Source of the DNA: Cristatella mucedo
Lineage: Eukaryota; Bryozoa; Phylactolaemata; Cristatellidae
Reading direction: 5' to 3'
Assembly: GCA_009760855.2 (NCBI GenBank)
Contig: WPIO01000002.1
Span: forward strand, 8,042,001 to 8,106,000
DNA: 64,000 bases
Shown: positions 11,905 through 24,447 of the stretch, piece after piece
Layout: each line of letters starts with the position of its first letter
Numbering within the stretch: the first letter of the stretch is position 1
Program-made: the position numbers and the translations under genes
The notes under the pieces: generated by a model
The model's input: the letters and a program-made list of their open reading frames with translations, nothing else
What the model was told of the DNA's origin: nothing
Database searches by the model: none

Positions 11905-14900
11905 TTGAGTTCTCGGAGGGCGCTACACAAACGAGTGATTATTATTATTCCTTCTCCGGTGCCGCCTACAGTGGTCTACAGCTTGCCCTTACCCTACAGA
12001 AACGGCGGGCGAATGAGCTTTAAGGCCCGACCCTCGATAGTAAACCCAGCGGCCAGCCAAGGGAACTGAGCGGTTAACGCAGCACTAGCAGTCAGCACGG
12101 CGCCCTTAGGAAGCATCGCCGTGGCTGCACAAATCAAGGGAATCCTCGTGTTCCTTGTCACGGAAGCTTGTCACCGCTCGCTTACTGGCTGTTTCTCCAT
12201 GGCTGAGGGTGCGGATGCCTAATCCCGTGAGAAATTCTCAAGTCAGGCCGACGCCTGACACGTTCATCAACGAAATGTTTGTAAGCTGGTGGGATAACAG
12301 ACGTTATCGTCCGTTAGCCGATGCCTAGCCGCCGCCAGGCTGGGCGTCAACAGTCCGGTCCCCGGATGCGTCTCGCTGCTCCATTCGTCTGCTCGTCAGA
12401 GCATAACTTGCTAGTGGAGGTCTCGCCTGTCTCTTCCACGTGGTGGTGGTGGTGGGTTGGGGGGAGCATGCGCAGCGGCTGAAGTCAGAGCTGGGTTGGC
12501 TCTAAAGCCGAAAAGCAGAGGCTGACTTTCGCCTCTCCCGCTGAGTGCTGCTGAAATCCGATATTAAGTCGGCGAAAGGTGCATGCTCAAAACTTCGCTC
12601 CCCTTTCGCCGCTGCGTTTCGGTCCAAGATGAGGGTGTCGGCCCTGATGGGAAGGTTTTACTGTACTGGTTCCACAAATTCCTGGACTACCTCCGCTTTC
12701 GGGAATTCTCTCCTGCTCCTAGTAATGTCACCGTCGTGCCTGGAGTGTGGCCCATTCTAGGACTACACCGGCCTGACTTGCTAGAGCGAGGGAAGCCCAA
12801 TGCGGCAGAACGAGCCGCGCCTCGCGCATAGCGCCAACCCGTCTAGTGCTCGCCGAATTTCCGGTCAGGCTCAGTCAGCCGCCGTCAGTAGCCCAAAGCT
12901 CGGAGAGAAAGCTAGGGATCAAAGTGCAAGTACAGCTGTACACTGTCGACATATTAATGAAAGTAGAGATTGTGCATGGCGTTACTATCGGCAAGGGGCT
13001 CAATGCCAGCTTTGATAAATTGCACTATTCTCTGCCGAAAGGTCGAGCCGAACTAGCAGAGACTCTGCCTAAGTCAGAGTTGTTTCCTAAACTGGCACCA
13101 GTGCAGGCTTTGTGCGGTGTTTTGGTGTGAGACTCTACTTGAAAGCACGTGCTTGGCTTACATTTTTGAAAATGAGTTTAGCTGACCTGACTTTGCTCAT
13201 TCAAATGTCTTTGAAAGAAACGGTAGTAGCGATACTTTGCGGAAGTTGCTCAAATTCCCATGTTCTATTTTTGATTCTTAATTAGTGGTCTAATAAAATC
13301 CTTATACCGCAGAAGGAGGCTGATACACAAGCTGAGGTTGAGGGCGTGTTTATTTGGTTGGTGGTGCAGGATAGCAATAAATCTATGTATCTCAGAAAGT
13401 GAGCGGTAGATACATTTCTAGGGCTAGTAGTCATCTTAGACTGGAAGAGACTCTTCTTAGAATGAGTTCACAACTGATAGGTATTACGATGGAGATTGGT
13501 ATAAGCCTGGAGCAGTAGGTGTGGCATACAGTGGGAGTGTTGGATTAGGGTCTGGTCCGATCATTCTTGCTTTCAAAGAAGCTTTAAAAACTCTGCTAAT
13601 CACCGCAACGATAATAATAATAACAATAATAAATTTGACAAAGCGCCCTCAGAGAACTTAATCTCTTTCTAGGCGCTTTACAATTGCTGCAAAGAAAGCA
13701 CGGTCGAATGGTTATTGGTAGCATACTCAATAAACCACAAGAATAACACGGTTAGTGGTGACATTCACAGGGCCACAATGCAAGTGTGGTTAGTGGCAGC
13801 AGGATAACTAGGTTGGGTACTGACCCGGGAGCGGTTAAGGAGATGGTTCATTTTCCAATTAAGCATTACTAGATGTTGCACCTGCGATTCCACAAAATTC
13901 AATTAGAAGCTATAATAAGACTTAGCTAGGATTGAATGGTACGATCTACAACAATTCACGCATGCACAGTCACGTTTATTCAGATGCTTCTTAAGCTCGT
14001 AGCTATTTGTTTCGCTTGTTTGTCGTCTTTAGTAACAATTGGTCATCTAGGGGATGGCGTAAGTTTGCTTAAATATCTAATAAAATATTAGCTAATATTC
14101 AATCGCCTCATTTTTACTGCGGCAGAGATGCCTTACTGGCTATCATTACCCAGTATCCAGTTGATAGTAAAGGATCTCTCACGGTAGGCTAGTCATAGTC
14201 ACAGGAGCAAACTCGTCTGGAGCATCGGCGTCGGTGTCTTGTTGCAGCATTCGACCAGCTAGGGCAGATTGGATATAAAACTGAGCCGAAGGGTCAAAGT
14301 TGATGCTTTGACAGACCTTATCATCATCAAGTTTATGGTGTCTTAATTCGCATTCAATTGTTGATACTGAATGAACATAAGCTTCCGATTGAATGCGATT
14401 CGTATGCGGTCAGATGTACAAGGTATTTGATATTTTGGGTCACAGGGCTTGAATTAGCAATCTCTCGCGAGCAAAGCCTTTTTTTTTAGTATGATGGAAC
14501 AAGCGAAGACTTCATCAACCTAATTCTGAAACTAGAACATTCAATCTAGTTGTAAAAGAGCTGTCTCAATGAGCAAGCTCACGGCGATAGCTAGAGGAGA
14601 GAGTAAACGTAAATATCCAAGCCTAGTCTGTAGACCTGAATTCCATAAATAACTTTTTATACCTACGTTAAAAGAGTTGTGGACCAAAATGTACATTCAA
14701 ATACAACCTGCGTGTACATTCTCACTTACGATGACCTTGATAGAGGAGAGCACGTCGTTGGTGGAAGTAGCTGACGATCAAGCCGAAAGTTATGATTTTA
14801 ACTAGATCAGCGGATAAATCCGGAAGACAAACAGAAGAGCTCATCAGCATAGACGAATCTTGTACTCAGTGCAGTCCAAAGATCTTGAAGATCAAGAATA

Positions 14901-17900
14901 TAAATAATGCCACTTTAATTATTATTTGGAAGTATTTCAAGTGTTTCTACCAAAGTATCAGCTCAAGTTCAATTTGATATTTAAAACCAAATAAAAAATG
15001 CTAGCCACGAATTCTATTTCTACTAATCATTTTAAGAATTTTCGATGGTGGAGGAAATGAGACTAAGAAGTAGTTACCCAGTACCCTAAAGTTTTTCACT
15101 TAGAGTCGAAGGCTTAGCTTAAACTCTATGACGTGTGGATACCTAACCTGAAAACCACAACTTCAGAACGCGAAGTGATGTCAGAAATTTTTAGGATGAT
15201 CGAACTTAACGATAACGATGATACATTTACGATGCGCTTGCAGAGAACTTGTTCTCTTTCTAGGTACTTTACATATGCTGAAAATGAAGCAAAACATGTG
15301 CCGATCAGGCTAGTGGTAACATGCATATTGTGAAAATCCATAACATGGTTAGTGGTAACATAAATGTATCAGCACGCATGAGCACACAGGAAAAATCACA
15401 AGGACCGAACAAATGCCGTGAGAAATAGGTGCGGTTTTAGCTTCTTTTTAAATTTCTTCAGGAGATGCCATGACGTCAGTCGGGAGTGAGTTCTAATCAC
15501 TGAGATCGTAAAAACTAAAAGCATTTTAGCTTAGTTTGAGGGTAAGCTAAACAGATTCAAGTCAGGTGAGCTGGCTGTACGATGCCTAATCTGGTTTTGG
15601 AGTTGTGAGTAAAAAGACATTTAAGTGATTGGCAAAACCTCGAAATCGATTTGCCGCTTGATTCGACGCCAGAGTGGGTCAGCGAGAAGTTATGTAGTGT
15701 GGCAACTGCGACGCTTACGGCAAACAAGTATGGCAGAAGAGCCTTGCAGCAACTGCAATCGCCTGGTTGCACATGTCGTTAGACGTGCAAGCAGTAAATT
15801 ATAGAAGTCGAGATGGGATGTCACAAGGGCATGGGCCAACTTGGATCTAATCCCGGTCTAAGCTGGCCCAAATTGCGTACGTTTACACAGCTGATAAATT
15901 AGCGACAAGATAAGCAGGTCGCGTACGCTTTGCATTCTTGCAGGGATACGACATTGTGTCAGCTCTGTCGTCGGCTGCTGCCTATTCGGAAGCCAATGCA
16001 GGCCGCCTCTTCGGTGACCTTCTATCAGCTCTGAAGCATCTACACTCGCGGAGCATTATACACGGCAATGTGAACTTGGATAGCTTGCTGGTAGGAATTC
16101 GTGGCCACTCGTGCAGCTCCGAACGGACGCAGCGCGACACCAGCTTCAATACTTGGTTGAAATTGCTTCTCTCAGGCAGCCCTTGCCTTGCAAATTTGTT
16201 TTCGGCAGATCCAAAAATATCTAGAGGAGAACCAATGCGGCAAAAAAAGCGTCCACTTGCCGTGCATTCAAACTTGGCAGTTCGCTGCCGACTGCAGATT
16301 GCTGCATCTTCGGAGAGAGGAACGATTTGCATGAAATCTTGTAGGGTGACTATAGTCGTGCATTGCAATGCCATGTAAAGACATCTCGTGTCTCAGAACC
16401 TGACACTGCCACGGGACGGCTGCGCATAAGTATTATTAAGTACGCTTAAAGATAAAGTTGTTGTCAGTGCATCAGTTGCCAGCCTGCAATGTACTTATCC
16501 AGTTGACCAACTTGAGTGTGATTAACTGCTGAAGCCAGTTGACATGCGTCAAATGAATTAGGAAATAATTGGCCGCAGACGGCAGGTGGAGAGGAACTAT
16601 CAATCGGCAGCAGAAGCACTACTCCTTCTTGTACAAATTCGTGGTACTGTCTGGATTGTACTGAAGGCCGTGCAACGAGTAATGCAAAAGGGCAATATCA
16701 CTAAATTTTGCAAGAGGCAGACAGACTAAGGCAGTCAATTCTTTCACGAGAGATTGGATAGTTTGAATGCTGCTGAACACTGCTGGAGCAGTTTAGCTAA
16801 GTGTAAAGAAGCTAAAAGCATTTTTCCTTGTAAATTAGAGCAAGAAACCTTGACTGACGTTTATTTTCCAATCGTGGGTTAGTGTGGTGCCTTTTGTTAC
16901 GGTGACATTAGGCCCTACATCTAGATCATCAGCGGAAATACCAAACATCTTTTCAAGACATTGAGAGCCTTTTTTGCCAGCTTTGGTGAGGTGTAATTAT
17001 AGAAGTATCATTAGCAAGCATCAGGGATCACATAATGTCTTTAGCTTCCGTTATGTCTTCGTATTGTGTGCAGACACAAACCTGAAGAGATAGAGAGAAT
17101 ATTATTGCTCGTTACACAAATACATGTGGCTAGAGTTACGTGACCAAACAAACATCTCCTAGATAGTGGACAAAAATGGAAGTTCTCAATGACGTCCGAG
17201 GTACCTACTCAGGCATTGTTCAGGTATTAAAAGAACAAGTTAAGCTCTACAGTTGTACGAAGTTGGGTAGCATCAAGGACGGGATGTCTGAATGAAAAGG
17301 ATCGAGATTCTTTGAATGGTAAGGCTTCTGCCGTGGCTCGATTATTTATTATATCCCTTCGCTATTGACATAAAAAACATAGCTAATTTCGCGAGATTAA
17401 ATAAGAGCATACCGATGGTAGGCGCAAGGCCTGGCAGTGAAGCAAACGAGACGATGTGGCGAGAGTGGAAACTGACAGATGGCCACGGGATGTCATGTAT
17501 GCAAAGGCCGTCGTGTGGCAATTCTTTGGGCGCGGTCTCTCTTGCTGTTGTTGCTGCCGCAGCTTTTCAGCTGTCGGAGAAATGGCCTAGCCATCATAGT
17601 AACAAACCACAACTTCCCAGCCCGAGATTTGTACTGGAACCTTTGGCACCCGTCCTTTTCTTGTCTTGATGGCCCAGCCAAAGCAAGCAGTGCAATCTCC
17701 ACAGCGATGCAGCCGGAGGGTGCAGCTGAGAGAAAATTGGGCGTTAAAAATCCAGCAACGGTCGAGGTCGTGCAAGGCCGGCATCTAAGCAGCACGCGCC
17801 CGGCAGCCTGTTGCTGCCGTCGGGGTGGAGGGGGGCTTTCTGAAATCATCTACTGAAACGAAGGGCATTCGTAGGGCCGACGGCCACCGCCCACCGGCAC

Positions 17901-20900
17901 GCTGCGTACCGGTCAGAGCTTTCCAACGTAAGGCGTGCAGGTCGATGCTACCAGTCGGTACGATGATCGCGAGAGTGACGACTGACTTCCTAAGTACTTC
18001 TGTCAAGCCTGAATCTCTTCAGGATAAACACAATTTTAATATTAATAATGAGACGCAAGATACATATACATCTCTTTCAATTAACTTTCACTTTGCTTAA
18101 CAGAAATTCCTTAGTGAGAACATGTCAAGTGTCAGCACACAGTAGCACACAGAGGACAATTCATGTGAACTCCGAAAATGCTGCGAGTATAGCCTGTACC
18201 AAAGTCAAGTGCAGATTCCCGAAAGATTTTCTAGAAATATATGCAGACATTTCACGTACTATTCTCTCGGTAGCTACTTCTCTCGTCTAGGATCTCGGGA
18301 AATTTACGACTGCAATGGCGGCCGGAGATTCATGCTGTCAATCACCTCTGCACCTTGAGGCCAAGCCGAACTCTCAGCGGTGAACTGAACGTACCATCTA
18401 TCTTGACCCTTTACTTTTTAAAGCGTTCGTATAACAGCATTCAAATGCAAAAATGTTAAATTGAATTTCAAGTAAACGAACTGTTCATTGCCATGCCGGT
18501 ATGCTCCTGATGCAGGCCCTCGGTAACTGAGTGACACCTAGCATTTCGCTATCCATTCGTTTAAAAAAAAACTTTTGTAAATTTTTTCCAAGGCAGGCTG
18601 CTTTAGAGAGCTGAAAGATATCTTACAGAAACGTATCGGCTGCACGGTTTTGCCTGAAAAGGCAGCCACGCGCCGACTTACTCATCCTATGCTAATACTG
18701 GCAGCAGCAGGCAATTCGATGGCAGTCAAGGCTAAGCCGTGACTACGTTACGACTTTGGTGCAGGTTGTCGCAGCTTCCTCGGCATCCGATTCAACGGCA
18801 CAGACAAAGACGAACACCACTTGGTGCTTGAAATTGGGAGGTTTCCGTTCTGCATCCGTGATTGATGTTACTAGTGGTGAACCGGCGTGGGCTACTCAGG
18901 ACAACCCTGCAGATGGCAGCAAGAGTGCCGATCTGTCGCCTAATGCACTTGCACGGCAGCATAACGGCTATGAAGTAGATCTTCGTGGAGCAGGTCTAGT
19001 ACTGTGGACGTTGCTGACCGGCCATGGACCACGAGGGGATTCCAGGTAAATATTCCTGTGACTTCAGGCTGTGGAAAGCAACACCGGTGCTGCTGCGACA
19101 TATGCGACTGCAAAAAACCACACGCTAGCGACCTACGACCTTTTCATTTTTGTCCAAATGCGACAACTTAAAGTCGCAGTTTCTGCTCCTCCTGCTTTAG
19201 CTATTTGTTTCAGCCATTGATGACATCCGCACCTGGATGGCACCAAATTTTCTAAAACCAAACGATGATACAAACTAACTTACTGACGGCAAACCCAGTG
19301 TGATTCAGAAATTGGAAAGGCTGACGCTCAAAATTGGCTCTACCAGCATGTCTCCTGTTGAATCAGCTCAAAATCTAGGTGTCATGTTCCAAAGTGACCT
19401 TTCGTTGGACGACCACATCAGCTCCACAATCAAGTCTGCCTACTTTCAGCTACATAGCGTTGCTAAAATTCGGGCTTGTTTAGATAAGGATACCTCGTCT
19501 AAGGTGGTCTATGAATTTGTGAAATCCCGTCTTGACTTCTGTAACTCAGAGCTTGCTGGCCTACCGGTAGTGCAATCAGTCGATTACAGCTTGTGCAAAA
19601 CCCCGCAGCTAGGCTTGTCTATCTTGAGCGTCGCAGTTTCCAAATCACACTACTTCTCGCCGACCTACACTGGCTACCTGTCAAGCAACGGATCGACTTT
19701 AGGGTTTTTGTCGCTCACTTTTAGGTCACTTCACTCTTTCGCTTCAGCCTATCTCTCAAATCTGCTCCCCCACCAGGCCAATCAACGTATCACCCGCTTT
19801 TCGGATTCCCACAGTTTACCAATATCTCGTACAAACCTCATATCCTTTGGAGACCATGCATTTAGTTCGTATGCTCCCAAAGCCTGGAACTCACTCCTGA
19901 CTTGCGCCAAAACATCCCCTGACTTGACCACATTAAAAAAGAACTTAAAATCACATCTATTCAGGACAGCATTTAGTGGGTCCCTGTGATTCGTCCTTCA
20001 CGTGCTTATGAGTGCTGACACTGTGCATGCTGCCACTAACCACATTTGCATTCTGACCCTGTGTATGTCACCCCTAACCATGTCATTGATGTTGTTTATC
20101 AAGCATGATATTACTGACCATTCAATCGTGTTTCCCTATGCAGCAAATGTAAAGCGCCTAGAAAAAGTTTGAGTTCTCTGAGGGTGCTCTTTCAAGTGCG
20201 TTATTATTATTATTATTAATAACCGCAGCTATAGTCAGACTGGATGTCTTGCCGTATTCTTTGCCTCCCTGCTGCAGCAGCGGCAAATACTGAGCAACCG
20301 AATGACCAATTATAGTGGGGCACAGCTGAAGAAATCCAAGAAGAAATTTCAACAGCAACTGGCAGTTGCTTAGGTATTATGGAAAGCACCAATGATCAAT
20401 AATATAGACAGTAAGGTACTGTCAGACCAAGGAGATTAGTCATATTAGGACCATGTCGGATGTTAGATCAAAGGGTTTCAAGAACCTGTATGTGCATACT
20501 TTGGCATATTAATGAACAGGAGGCCTGCAGACCCCTTTCATCCAAGGAGATGTGTCAGGCAGCTGGTAGTCACTGTACGGCCCTTCGTCAATTTTTGCGA
20601 TTAACTTCCTCATGAAAGGTCGAGGCCAGACTTATTCTTGCATAGTTTTGGCTATGCCTCCGGTTATTTGTTTATTTTCAGTTCGTAGACGTGGTCACAT
20701 TTCACATGCACCTGCTTTCACATGCATCCTGATGGACGATATAGGCTGCCTCTGACAAGCACAGAGACCTACTACGCTCTGGCTACGTAGAAGCGAGTGA
20801 TAATCAGCAAGATAAGAGATAGTCAGATAGTCTGATAGTCTGATAGTCAGATAGTCTGATAGTCAGATAGTCAGATAGTCTGATAGTCTGATAGTCAGAT

Positions 20901-21145
20901 AGTCTGATAGTCAGCACGATGAGATATATTGCCTCACCCCCTTAACATCAGTAGGATCACAACATGCGTAATTTGGGAAGATTTCCATAATCCAAAATAA
21001 TGGATATAAATTGGGGATATACTTTCCTGTGGATGAAGTGTTTATGTCCATTATCATCCATCTGCATCCTCTTCAGGAGGTATGGCGGCGGCTTTGCACC
21101 AGAGGCTACTGGTTAGGCTCAGCAGTGCGTAAATTGTATGTCGTA

Positions 21146-21196
<51 letters not shown>

Positions 21197-24100
21197 TATA
21201 TAACATATAAAATAAGGCATTAGTTCCTTGCAACAAATGTAAAGTGCCTAGAAAGAGATTGAGTTCTCCGAGGGGGTTTTATCAAGTGTATTCTTCTTCT
21301 TATTAATATTAGTGTATACATTATTTATATATATATATATATATATACATATATATAAAATGTATAGACTAATGCTTTATGTTCAGTACAGGGATATGTG
21401 AATGCAGCATTTATGTGGCGCAATAAAAGCATGAAGATCGTAGAACTCGTCACACAGTAAGGCCTCTCTTAATAATAGTGCCCCCTACATCAGTAAGGCC
21501 GGGTTAGATGTTGACATGTAGCCCTAAACATATATAGTACCTGATTAACAAATGCGTGGTCAAGCCGGCACAGTTGTGGATGGTCTCCAGTTAGTCCACA
21601 TGAAGTGTTGCATGCATATGCACTAACGAAAAGTTATTTACATAGACTAGGTAAAAATACTCACAAGCAGACAGACTGAGGCATAATATGTCTATTAAGG
21701 GGGGGATGCAGCTATATCATTCGCAAATCGACAAGGAACTGTTGGGGAGTTGATGGGTTATAAGGAAGGATTAGGATTATGAAGCGTTGATGATGAGCAT
21801 TTTTTTTGCATTTCCATATATAGTTTTCTTGTTTTATATACAGGCAACTTAGTCTTCGTTGATATGTATTTTTTTGGGTGCGATTATAAGCCCGAAGGCC
21901 CTAAATTAAATGCAAAATGTTAGAAGAATGGTAAATCGGGATAATGGAGCTGAAACTACACAAAGGCTGTCACAGTGATAGCTGTTAAGAGTCTTCAGCT
22001 GCTATATAAAAGATACTGCTTGATCAGCTAAACTGAACTTTACTTTCCATCACAACCTAACGCATTGTTTCGTCCTCAGGATTCAATCACTTAAAGTGTG
22101 TAGTAAACTTCTATGACCATAGGAAATCCATAAAAGTTATTTCGTTAAGCTGATCTGAAGGTTCAAACAAGCCATCCCGGAGCAAGTGGTCATGGAAAAG
22201 ATTCCAGCGTACGTGAGCTCGATACAAGAATGGCCTTCGGGTATACCCAATTGTCTGGAAGCGATCAGCCTGGATTGTGGACCCTAAGGATCTTGGAGAA
22301 TTAGCAGCTAAAGGGCGTGCAGTCGTCGGTGAAATGTCTCAATTTCTTTTAGGTGCTCTGCTGCTTGAGCACTTCAGCTATATTTAATGGTGACTTTAGC
22401 CATATGTAATCTTGGCAGAGCTTGGTTCGAGGCCACTTCCGGTCAACGGAGCAGAGTCGTTTTTCTGTCATTCATTGCAAATTCTTCCACGTACGTAGGG
22501 AACAGTGGATACTCAAATTTGTTTCATTTAAAGAAGTTGACATAAATCAATGTCGCAGGTGTCGGGCCATCATAAACTGTTGACGATGCATAGTATTCGC
22601 TCTTGTCTGTTGAGAGCTTCACACCCTGACCTTTGTGCTTTCAGAGGTGGCTGTGCTGACCCACAGCTCACGAAAGAGCTCGCGAGATAACTTAGCAGCA
22701 AGCTTTGTCAGGCATCGTGGCCGCCACCGCTCCCAGCTCTTGCACGAGAAGATCCTTCGAGACGCCGCGATTGAATTGTCTATTTGTCGGCTGGTTTTGC
22801 CAGGGCTCCTTGGCCGTTATAGTACAGAATGACCGTGTGCAACTAACGTTTTCAACGACGAGGTCCTGTTGGAGTAGGCCGTCGAAAACTTCTGCGAATG
22901 CCAATTTCCGTAGGCGATGAGGCAGAGCACAAAGACCAACTATACCACTCTCTTGTCTCCGTTATCGCTCGAGGGTCGGTAGCGACGTAGCGTTCGAGGC
23001 TGGGTCACCTCATTCTGATCTGGTTTCATCGGTTTGCAGTACCTGCTGGGTTTTGTGCACGACCCTCCCCACCGGTGAGGTTTTGTGGCCAATACGAGGA
23101 AAGTCGTTTACAAAAATCGTCTTCAGGGTCTCGACAAAGGCAGCTGCATTCATTGAGCGACACAGGACAAGCTCAATAGATCGTTTCCCCAAGGAATCAA
23201 AGTCATCCACTGCGAATTAGATCGGGAATGCCAGCAGCCGTTGGCCACAGCTTAGGTAATACGAGCCGGTGGCGGCCATTGAATCGGTACTTCCAGCGAC
23301 GCCAGCGGACGCGTTCCGAATCGCTACACGCTCGACACTGACTGGTGCTGTCCACGTCGTATGCACATAGCATGGCTGAGACGCTAAAGCTGATGCGCCT
23401 GAATTTACGGCCGACTTCACGAAATCCGGTCCGCCTGCCGCGCCAGTGGACTCCCTTAGTGGACTTCCCGTTGCCGATGGGAAAGGCTGAGGTTGCATGC
23501 CCGTCAGAATAGCCGGTGACTCACCGACTGGCAGGAAGATTGCGAAAAGTATGACTGGCCGACCGTCAGACCATCAATCAAAGCCCTATGACTAACCGAC
23601 GACAGACAGTCCTAGCTAAGGAAGCCTACCTCGTTTAGCAACCACCGCGGCAGACCGGTCGGTACCTTCAGATGGGAGGATCAACTAGAGGATCCGCATA
23701 ATACCGATGCACGTTATTGTTAAAGCCATATAAAATTGAGAAATTACTTTTGCTCGAACACTCTAAAGATAGACCTAAACTGTTTCTCTACAGAGCGCAT
23801 AGTGCTTGCAAAAAGTTGGTCAGTCATTCGCTTCCGAATACAAATTTCTTTTAATGAGCAAAAGTGCCTTACTTGGGCGTGCGACCTTGGCTTGCAGCTG
23901 TGAGACGTTTCCTATGGGTTTTCATCGACTTTATTCATAGTTGGCTGTGCCAGCCTTCGCCGACGGAATGCTGTTACGAAAGTGTATAGCTGCTCGAGAT
24001 ATTGCATAGCCCACCGTGAAATGGTGCTAGAAATCGTAGCGGCTAGACCCATTCTGATAAAACTGTCGACTCCAAGCATAAGCTGTAATACCGTAAAGGT

Positions 24101-24407
24101 AGCTTTAATTTAAACAGGTATGCCCCTCATATTAAGGAGCGACAGAAATCAACGTTAGACAGACTTAAAAAATCCATCCTAATGCCACGTGAAAGCACAA
24201 CCTGAACTCTAGCCAGTAGAGGTTAATTAGTCAATGCAAGAACCGACACACGATGACGTCTGCCATATAGTGATATTAAAATAGTTAGATACACACACAC
24301 GTACGCGCACACACACAAACACATACATACACACGCACACGAGCACACATATCTGTATATATACAAACACACACACACGCACACGCACACGCGCGCGTGT
24401 GCGCGCG

Positions 24408-24447
<40 letters not shown>

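Larger units (their letters stand above)
9974..15943. other. Pseudokinase intron holding LINE remnants
   Basis: Bounded by GAG|GTAAGC and TTGCAG|GGA. Contains family A remnants at 11.4-11.95, 13.6-13.8 and 15.2-15.9 kb and a GA tract. Reading frames at 12.54-13.13 kb (+, up to 94 aa, two frames) are GC-richer than the surroundings but resemble nothing known to me. Confidence 0.6.

Noticed and set aside
17479..17856. 125-codon frame as a real caspase exon
   Set aside because: Only about ten residues resemble the family and the opposite strand is equally open; kept only as a low-interest finding.
20818..20913. CRISPR-like regular repeats
   Set aside because: Units are 8 bp with no spacers, in a eukaryotic genome.
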